A stretch of DNA of 64,000 bases, from NCBI GenBank assembly GCA_012295275.1, contig CM022665.1, positions 47,064,602-47,128,601 of the forward strand, read 5' to 3'. Made by a program: the position numbers and the translations under genes. The stretch's first letter is position 1. Every line of letters begins with the position of its first letter. Below, in pieces: positions 56,103-64,000 of the stretch. Under the pieces are notes generated by a model. The model searched no databases, was not told the origin of the DNA, and saw nothing but the letters and a program-made list of their open reading frames with translations. The stretch comes from Chrysomallon squamiferum (Eukaryota > Mollusca > Gastropoda > Neomphalida > Peltospiridae).

Positions 56103-56600
56103 AATAAATAGTACAAAATTAAATAAAATAACTAATACTGGATATTTCATTAATTCAAAGCGGCTTTCTGTGTAATTAGTTTAACGATAAACATTACTGA
56201 TTAACACAAAGACAGAACGAGGGTGTCTGAACTGAGAATAATCTGCACGATGCGCCTAGGTTACAAAAAACAACAACAAGTCTCTGACTTTCACGAAAAC
56301 AAAACTTACTTCACCTTTTTTTTTTTCATGAAGAGATCGTGTTTTCTAGGCTTTCAAAACACGAAAGGAGAGATTTCACTTTTTTATCAACAGTCTCTGG
56401 TAGACAGGTTTTATGTGCTGCTACGAAATCTGACATTTGAATGAATAAATAATACAAATTCTAGATTTACCGGTGTCGACGTAATTTGATGACTCCGTGG
56501 ATTTATTCATCGTGTAAAAAAAATAACACAAAAACCCAAACACTTGGTGGTATAAAGGTGAATAAATGTTACCGTCTTGTACGAGTTTTATAGGTCGATA
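55760..56600. other. intergenic with ACT and AAAT runs, no gene seen
   Basis: An imperfect ACT array (55950-56040) and an AAAT run (56072-56110) lie in AT-rich unique sequence. Confidence 0.6.
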
Positions 56601-56624
56601 GATATACAGAGTGAATGAGTCTGT

Positions 56625-56744
56625 AGGTGTGTGTGTGTGTGTGTGAGAGAGAAAGAGAGAGAGAGACTGAAATGTAGTACGGATAGATAGAGTGAAACTG
56701 AGAAATAGAGAGGGTTAGACTGAGATATAGATATTGAGCTATAG

Positions 56745-56808
<64 letters not shown>

Positions 56809-56965
56809 TGAATGGTGATATAAATAGATATACAGAGACTAGAATGTAGTACGGAGAGATACAGTGAAACTTAAAAAGGATAGCCTGAGATATAGAATGG
56901 TGATATAAATAGATATACAGATAGTGAGCTATGGAATATATAGAGAGAGTACATACGATTTTTAA
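56625..56965. repeat. GA-rich duplication around a pure (GA)n run
   Basis: A block with ATGTAGTACGGATAGATAGA and GAGATATAG is present at about 56671-56728 and again at about 56842-56900. The pure GA run (about 56749-56805) lies between them. GTGATATAAATAGATATACA also occurs twice in the right part. Confidence 0.75.
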
Positions 56966-58014
56966 TTATCAACATGACAGAATTAATTACATCCGAGTGC
57001 AGAAAAGCTAATACATCACAGCAGTGACAGGCTCGTCACGTTGATGAATTTTTTATTCGTAGAATTTGTCATCTTGTTGCGTTCGAGTTTCTTTATAGCC
57101 GTCTGCAAGTTTGTTATTTCTGCCAATCCCCTCGAATCAGTTGAGAACCGAGATAAATCTTTGCATATCGCATGCACTGTAATCGGTTTTGCATGCAATA
57201 AGCTAATAATATTTATTTATTTTTATTTTTATTTTTTTTAAATTCCGTATCAAATTTGTATTTTTTTTTTCTGGATGCAAAAAAAAAAAAAAAAAAAAAA
57301 AAATTCGCCAGACAGAACACAGGCCTTATACTTTTAAGGCAACTTTTTTTTTTAAGCAACCAGATTTTTGTAACGAAAAGCTGATTCATTCATTTAACCT
57401 TGATTACGCCCAGAGTAACAACAACAACAACAACAATATAACAAAAATATAATAATAACAAAAATAAATAAAAAGTCAATTTTTAGAATATTTAATTAAT
57501 TTGAATGGTGTCTTGGTCTTCACTTGAACAAAAATTGGGCTCATGCCACGTGCCTTGCTTATGCAACCCTAGTTAACGCCCCTGCTTTAATAAATTACAC
57601 ATAACAAAGATATTATTTATTTATTTATTTATTTATTTTATTTCTCAATTTATAAAATATAATTTTATTATGAACACGATAATAGCTTTCGGATTTCACT
57701 TTTCGTTTTAAAAACACTTTACTCTGTACTATTGTCGCTATCACGTTTTCCCAAACAAACTGCGTTACGCTGAAAACTGGAATTCAGTGACCTACGTCAA
57801 AATGGCTGAAATGTTCAGCTAGGTATGTTATCGGCAGGAATACAGGATATGCCAGAGTTTTTGCTTCTATTTCTGTATTCATAACTTAACGCATGTTTAT
57901 GTATGTAATATTTTTTCGAGATAATACGGTTTTCAGTGTGTAATTGCAATTCAAAATATTAAAACTTTAACATGAATGACGTGTAATTACTGGTTGCTTA
58001 ATAGTCGTTTTTAA

Positions 58015-58109
<95 letters not shown>

Positions 58110-58208
58110 GCTTCATTAATTTTAAGTAGCAGAAAAAATGTATTAAAAATTATTAAATTAAAATGTGAAAAGGGGATGATTTAATTACGAACACACACAT
58201 ACAGAAGA

Positions 58209-58244
<36 letters not shown>

Positions 58245-58500
58245 GAAAATTAAAAAACGAAAAACAAAGTATAAAAGTTATTAAAAATTTAATTTTTACA
58301 CGTTAACATTTTAGTTCCATGTCTGAAGAAATGTAGAGAAATTGTTACGTTTCATACAAGTAGTTCATTTTGGATACTGACACAGAAAATGCTACTGAAA
58401 ATTCATTACAACTGAATAACAATTTTGTGAAATTTTGACATTTCTGAAACACAACACTTACATTTTTATTATTTCACTGAATGTTTTGATAAAGACAGCA
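56966..58500. other. intergenic with poly-A, CA-GA and AAT runs, no gene seen
   Basis: Unique CpG-containing sequence (57000-57190), poly-A (57279-57303), TTTA run (57614-57640), CA then GA run (58015-58107) and an AAT run (58214-58240). Confidence 0.6.
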
Positions 58501-59250
58501 AGTAAATCATCATCATGATATACCACACCTGCACACACACACCCACAGATTTAACATTAAAAACTACATAATATTTTATTTCTATGTAGTCAGTCAGTTT
58601 TAAGGCTGATAACCCCTGAGTTCGTTACATGTGTACACTGGAACTACAATGTCACTTCCCCTCTTAATTAACTCTTTCATTTCTCTGAATCACATCAAGA
58701 CGCTGGTCTGTACAATAGCATCGATTCATCACATTTCGAATCACAAACCTTCATTTCCTTGTCTATAATTACAATCTCTTCCCATAATGCATTGCTTCTG
58801 TCATTGTGCCCATTTTTAATCCATCAGAGCAAATTTGTTATGCCTTCACCATTACTCAAAAAAAACAACCAAAAGACAAACCCAGATCAGTTATGATAGG
58901 TGGGTTAATTTTTGGACCACAGAATTGATCAAGTATGCTTGTTGTGGACATAATTCTATACCCAGCATCAATCGTCACCCCATCTCAATATTTCATTTCA
59001 AACTGTTCTTCATTACATTAATAATAAACATTTACTCTATGCTTCTGTCTTACGTTTTTTCGCTTATAAAATCATTTATTTTTTCAAATTTATTATTTAT
59101 ATATATATATATATATTTTTTTTTAAGATCTATACTGCTTTTCCTTCTGAAAGTTTTAAATTTTTAATTTTTAAAAAAATATATTTATATTGTTTTTCCT
59201 TCTGAAAGTGTTTCTGTTTGTAATGGTGTTAGGTAGGAGTTTCTCCGCTG
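58501..59250 (-). other. 3' UTR and downstream flank of the minus-strand gene (inferred)
   Basis: Mostly non-repetitive sequence downstream of the TGA at 59251. The first minus-strand AATAAA candidates are at 59089-59094 and 59075-59080; transcripts ending beyond these would include the unique sequence to about 58560. Confidence 0.35.
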
Positions 59251-59376
59251 TCAAGTATCGAACCATTTACGTTTGGTTCCAGCACCAATGAACTGTTGTT
59301 TGTATTTGTTGACCAGTTTGTCAAAATTGTCTCTCACTTCAGGCTTTCCTCGTTTTCTCTTCTTCACTGCAGGTGC
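59251..59376 (-). CDS. last coding exon of a nucleolar RNA-binding-like protein (RBM28-like?), partial
   Basis: A minus-strand acceptor (TTGTTCAG, then GCACCTGCAG) opens a 42-codon frame ending in TGA. The product is APAVKKRKRGKPEVRDNFDK, then LVNKYKQQFIGAGTKRKWFD and T. The lysine/arginine patch, the helical DKLVNKYKQQF segment and the terminal KWFD recall the C-terminal tails of nucleolar RNA-recognition-motif proteins such as RBM28; this is a memory-based resemblance to a short tail, so the family is tentative. The upstream exons must lie to the right and were not firmly found in the window. The codon frame assumes a phase-0 join. The open frame to the right of 59376 is poly-Phe intron sequence. 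Confidence 0.6.
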   Translation of the reverse strand, partial: APAVKKRKRGKPEVRDNFDKLVNKYKQQFIGAGTKRKWFDT

Positions 59377-59399
59377 CTGAACAAATATTTCAAAAAAAT

Positions 59400-60240
59400 C
59401 ATTAAAAAAAATCATTAAAAAAAAAAAGATTTTTTCAGCTGCTATTGTGTGAATGAAAGTATTAAGGAATAAAATCAAATTACAAATAAAAAAAGCCCCC
59501 AAAACACCATTAAAACAAATACTGCAAAACAGTAACACAATGCAGAATATTTGGATTCTTCACATACATACATACATACATACACACAAACACATACATA
59601 CATACATATACATGCATACATACATACAAACACGAACATACATACATACATACAAACACATACAAATATACTTACGTTTTATATATATATATATATACAC
59701 AACAACAATAATAACCACAATAAAAGTAACAATAAAATATTTCATAATAAAATAAGCAAGTAAACGTTTAATGAAAAAAAAAGCACAAAAATGTATATAA
59801 AAAAACGACACATTTTAATATTAACCTATACTAATGTCAAACATGATTCTTAGTGTAAAAATATGAATATGATAAATGATAAATGAACTCTGCCACATCA
59901 CTCATCAAACAGCAGCACATTATCTTCTCTTTTTTTTTTAAATCAATCTTTCAGTAAGCAAGAAATATAAAAAAAAGAAAGGAACAAAAACATCATAAAA
60001 CTCCTCCAATGAACCTTTAACGAATTATTACCAACAACGCGAAAACCTCAAAATTCTGTTCACGCTTTTTTTTTATTGAATTTATCAAACTAAATTGTAA
60101 TATTCAAACTAAACTGTAATATTTAAACAAATAATAATATTAAAAAAATAATAATAATAAAAAAAAAAATAATGAAAAAATTAAGAAAATAAGAAAAAGG
60201 GAAAAAAAATATAAGAAAGGAAAAAATGAATGGAAAAACA
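59400..60240. repeat. intron of the minus-strand gene with ATAC and AT microsatellites
   Basis: ATAC/CATA array at 59561-59675, AT run 59678-59697, AAT/A-rich DNA at 60125-60235. No second exon recognised. Confidence 0.6.
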
Positions 60241-60244
60241 AACA

Positions 60245-60435
60245 AAACAACAAAAACTCGGGGGGAATCAGAATATGAACTGTTGCAGCAGGCAGAGAGA
60301 GGTCTCGGGTTTCGGCAAAGTTCTGCAGAGGCAAGTGAAAGTGTAATTTACAAGGCAATGGTACCGAGTCACGCAGACTTGCAGGCTGCCATTTCTTAAT
60401 GGGAGAGAATTCCATGCATTTGGCATAAAACCGGG
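60245..60435 (-). mobile_element. possible 3' end of a LINE reverse transcriptase, decayed
   Basis: One minus-strand frame reads FMPNAWNSLPLRNGSLQVCV, like the AWNSLP-type end of many non-LTR retrotransposon proteins. The sequence is complex, unlike its neighbours, and the downstream part keeps going without the usual helical tail. The match is short, so this is a suggestion only. Confidence 0.2.
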
Positions 60436-61044
60436 ATGATAATCAAAAAATGAGATAAACAGATTTTCTCTTGAAGAAAGAATACACCTGTATGAACGCA
60501 GGTGATTTTAATAAATCTTTGAACAACAACAAAAAAACAACAAAAAAACCTCCATAAAAACCCCAGACCAGAACAAACTGATAAATAATTGTATGCATGT
60601 GGATGTGTGTGTTTATTTTTTTATATATGTATGTGTGCGTTTATGAAAGTGTTTCTTTCTTTTTTATGTGTATATGTATGGGTATTTATCTCTGTAAGTG
60701 TTGTGTATGTATCAAATATACTATATGTGTGTATGTTTGGAGTGTCTATGTATGGGATATTTGTGTGTGTGTGTGTGTGTGTGTGTGTTGAAGAAAATAT
60801 TTAATAAATCTTATAAGGAAATCTTGAATTTTCGCAAAATAGTAGAAAGTTAGATGTGTGTGTGTCTATGTAAGTGCACATATATGCATGTTTGTATTTG
60901 TGTAAATGAGTGCATGTTATTTTGTAATGATGAACTGTGTATAATGGATAGATCACACTAACAACAAATATTTACAGGTAACAAATATCTTGCCATCACT
61001 GCAATCATTTATACTGTTAAAGTTCACATATGGATAACTTCACA

Positions 61045-61088
<44 letters not shown>

Positions 61089-61514
61089 TACACACACATA
61101 TAACCAAAAAGCAAGTAAAAAAATAAAATGAAGGAATTTTAAGAGATCTCAGGCAGTGATAAAATTCTACATTTCTATGAAACAGGTTAAATACAAAATA
61201 CAAAAAAAACAAAAAAAAAAAAAAAGAAAGAAGAAACGTTACATACATTGGTAAACAAGTAAACAGTAAATATTTGAGATTCTATCATTCCAGTCAGCTG
61301 TTGGGTGTTGTCATGGTAACGTAAACAGAAAACTGTACCACAGCAGTGTGTGGCCTAGTATGGCTCAAACAGAGCACTGTAAGGATGAACTTTGCTGCCA
61401 TCTTTGTTACACAAAACATAGCTACAAACTCTACAGGGTGGACAGGGTAATAAAATAAAAAATTAAATATAAGAATAAAAATAAATAAATAAATAAAATA
61501 ATAAAAGATTAATT

Positions 61515-61515
<1 letters not shown>
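60436..61515. other. probable intron of the minus-strand gene, no exon recognised
   Basis: TG-rich stretches (60598-60790, 60853-60910), an AT run (61048-61080), poly-A (61204-61225) and unique DNA (61260-61445). Confidence 0.5.
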
Positions 61516-61517
<2 letters not shown>

Positions 61518-61596
<79 letters not shown>

Positions 61597-61665
61597 TCCC
61601 TCTCCTCTCTCTCTCTCTCTCTCTCCTCTCTCTCTCCCTCCCCCTCTCTCCTCTCTCTCTCTCTC
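61518..61665. repeat. (CT)n microsatellite with CCCT interruptions
   Basis: Pure CT to about 61590, then CT interrupted by CC and CCC. Confidence 0.95.
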
Positions 61666-62584
61666 TAATCTCTCCCCTGATACAACAGTAAAATTTAGAG
61701 CAAACCATCCATCAGTAAACATCTCCACAATCCAAAACCTCCACTGTCCAAATCATTGTTTGTTGTTATAGATCAGATGGAACAAATCCAAATAAAACAT
61801 TACTTGGAAGAATTCAGAATAAATTCAGACTACTTTTTAGATATATATATATATATATATTCACAGGTATTTGTATGCAGAACAAATCTAGACTAAAAGG
61901 TCATGCATCGTTCGAGGTTGTTTATTTTTTATTATCTGAATTGGCACCAGAACGTTTTGATTTGAAGTTTGGTACAACATGTAATCAAATTAGTTTTTAA
62001 TGTAACTGTAATTTTAGATTTTAAAAAAAATTCAATACACGTTGAGAAAAACAATTCTGTTCATCTTCACATACCAGGACAGAGACGTTTCTGAATGTTT
62101 CTGAGCTGCTAGTCATCTGTCAAAAATGCTGGTAACTGCCAGGACAACGAAAGGAAGAACAAGAGAACATTTTAAAATAACGTAAATTCAAAACTCAATT
62201 AAAACTTGAAATATTTTTACATGTAACACACTCATTACATTACCACATGCTTTCGTCTACCACTGGCCTTGGTATTCAGAAGAAAAAAAAAGAAGTAATT
62301 TTCTCAACATTGATCAAATCATCCTCATCTTAGTTACAAATAATAAAGTATCTCTTTATACTTCAACCACAACTTCATTGTTTTTCTTTCACATTTGGTT
62401 TTCATTTAGACTTTGTACTAACACAAATTACATCATGAACAGAATATGATTAAGTGCAGAAGAAGAAAAAAAAAAAAAAAAAAAAAAACATTAATAAAAA
62501 TGCCAAAAAAAAAGCCAACAACCTTAAGATAATGTACTTTGCTCTCCAAAGTCACTCGAAACAAACTTGTAATGAAAAGTCTGT
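61666..62584. other. probable intron, with a very short possible exon
   Basis: AT run at 61843-61860, unique AT-rich DNA, poly-A at 62464-62488. On the minus strand, 62267-62244 reads ASGRRKHV between an AG and a GTAATG and would join in frame to the exon at 59376, but 24 bases is too little to call. Confidence 0.3.
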
Positions 62585-62945
62585 AACAATAAAGCACTGT
62601 TCACACTAAGTAATTTGGCGAGATAATTCGTACAATCAAACTGTACTGTGATGTTAATGCAGTTTCACACTAGATGACTTGTTGAACCAGTTACTTGGCA
62701 TGTGACCAAATTATGTTGTAATTTTAATGTGGTTTCACACTATGCGAGTTGCTGAAACCATTTCGTTGCTGAACCATTTCACAGCATATTATGAAAGTGT
62801 ATTGTGACTTCATGCTCTGGGTTTTGTTGCACCAAACTGTGGCATATATTTAAAGTGCACAGTCATGTTAATGCTGCTTCACACTAAGTAACTTGAAACA
62901 CCAACTCTCAGCACACTAAACAGTTACACTGTAAGAATATTAGTT
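62585..62945. repeat. diverged satellite, about 70-bp unit
   Basis: TTCACACTA or TTCACAC begins at 62600, 62664, 62734 and 62878 (steps 64, 70 and 144), usually with TTAATGYRG just before and ACTTGNTGAAACCA after it. A decayed copy (ACCATTTCACAGCATATT) lies between the last two. Confidence 0.65.
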
Positions 62946-63418
62946 TTTGTACTGTGAAATGTAAAGTTTTTTTTTCACTGTGTGGTTTGCTGCAACTGTT
63001 CTTACAAAAATCAACAAAACATAATTACATCATCACCACAGTGCAGTTCAGATCAGATTCAAAAATATTTTTAAAAGTTGTATTTTCTGTTACAAATAAT
63101 ATTGTTTCTGTCAACACATTTACAGGGAAAACAAACACATTATATATATTTACACACACACACACACATGATGATAATCTTAAGAATTATTATTATTTTT
63201 AGAAAAAAAAAAGCATCTTTGATCAAATGATGTTAATTTATTTATTAAAAACCCATCATTTTTAGATTTTTATATCCAGCATATTTTATATAAAAGTTAG
63301 TTAATTTATTTTATTATGTGTATATATATATATATAGATATTGATATATATATATATATCTATATATATAGATATAGATATAGATATATATGTAAAGTTA
63401 TGTATGATTGATTGTGTG

Positions 63419-63454
<36 letters not shown>

Positions 63455-63480
63455 TATTTCCACTTTTTTAACAAGCTATA
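62946..63480. other. AT-rich sequence with CA and TATA/GATA microsatellites
   Basis: CA run 63153-63168, AT/GATATA runs 63318-63392, AT then CA run 63419-63454. Confidence 0.7.
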
Positions 63481-63499
63481 TGCTGTGGGTTAAGCTGGT

Positions 63500-63735
63500 T
63501 TGACAAATCACATTATGAAATGTGAGAATGTGGCTTTAATGACTGAAAGTGTGTCGTATCTTGAACGCATCAATACAGATGGAAACCAAGTCATAAAGAT
63601 AAACTGGAGGAGAACTGGTTTGGCAGAAACTCTCGGAGCTAATCTGATAGAAAACATCTGTAAACGAAGAATCCACTGTAAGTTGCAGAACAAAGCGTCT
63701 TCTGTGTGTCGGAGATTCCTGGTTTCACCAAAACT
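63500..63735 (+). other. unexplained complex open frame of about 75 codons, possible exon
   Basis: On the plus strand the frame reads MKCENVALMTESVSYLERIN (ATG 63515), then NWRRTGLAETLGANLIENIC, and reaches a strong donor, ATCCACT followed by GTAAGTTGC (GT at 63679). An acceptor-like TTTTTTAACAAG lies 40 bases upstream. Composition is mixed, unlike the poly-Leu and TG sequence that follows at 63737. Both strands are open here and I recognise no family, so coding status is uncertain. Confidence 0.2.
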
Positions 63736-63736
63736 G

Positions 63737-64000
63737 CTGCTGCTGCTGCTGTTGTTGTTGTTGTTGTTGTTGTTGGGTTTTTTTAAAGTTGTTTTGTGTG
63801 TGTGTGTGTGTGGTCTCAAATAGCATTAATTTGTCTCAAAAAAAATCAATTGGATTGTAATAAAAAAAAAAAAATGCAGTTAAAAAAAATGATAAAATAA
63901 ATAAATAAATAAATACAAATTTAAAAAAAAAAAAATAATAAAATAAAAAAAAAAAAAAAAAAAAAAATAAAAAAAAAAAAGTTAAAAAAAAATAAAATAA
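63737..64000. repeat. CTG/TTG and TG runs, then A-rich DNA
   Basis: CTG then TTG run (63737-63773), TG run (63795-63813), and from 63838 to the window end almost only A with AAAT units. Confidence 0.9.

Overview
This is nuclear DNA of an animal with introns, very AT-rich and loaded with microsatellites and minisatellites. The best lineage clue is a SINE near 37.7 kb whose body (a CGATCGAT B-box-like stretch, then ATTCCAGCCAG, AAATGCTGT and GTTGCATATA) matches, from memory, a SINE type abundant in molluscs. A mollusc, perhaps a gastropod, is therefore the most likely source. That is an inference; no marker gene in the window proves it.

Only three protein-coding loci can be supported. (1) FBXO3, plus strand, 4075-13829: eleven exons whose splice phases all agree, giving a 417-residue protein with F-box, SUKH (SMI1/KNR4) and ApaG domains. 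(2) A plus-strand gene at 48633-49322, one uninterrupted 229-codon reading frame, strikingly GC- and CpG-rich against its surroundings. It encodes a hydrophilic, probably disordered protein that I do not recognise. (3) The last coding exon, minus strand 59251-59376, of a gene whose body lies to the right. Its lysine-rich tail ending KWFDT recalls nucleolar RNA-binding proteins of the RBM28 type.

Layout: 1-1.3 kb trinucleotide-rich satellite; 1.9-2.2 kb 40-bp minisatellite; 2.5-14.6 kb FBXO3 with its likely 5' and 3' UTRs; 14.6-48.5 kb a long stretch without a firm gene, holding microsatellites, several minisatellites, a 699-bp pogo/Tigger-like MITE (28.2-28.9 kb), a second MITE-like element (41.0-41.3 kb), SINE copies, and isolated CpG-rich patches that end in good splice donors and may be promoters or non-coding first exons; 48.5-49.4 kb the GC-rich gene; 49.4-58.5 kb mostly AT-rich intergenic sequence; 58.5-64 kb the 3' end of the minus-strand gene and its last intron(s).

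The three genes have no evident functional link. The most unusual structures are the minisatellites of FBXO3, two of which run into splice sites (the intron 8 donor and the intron 9 acceptor), and a 29/42-bp minisatellite at 39.6-39.9 kb that carries six perfect CRE palindromes (TGACGTCA) just upstream of a CpG-rich candidate promoter.
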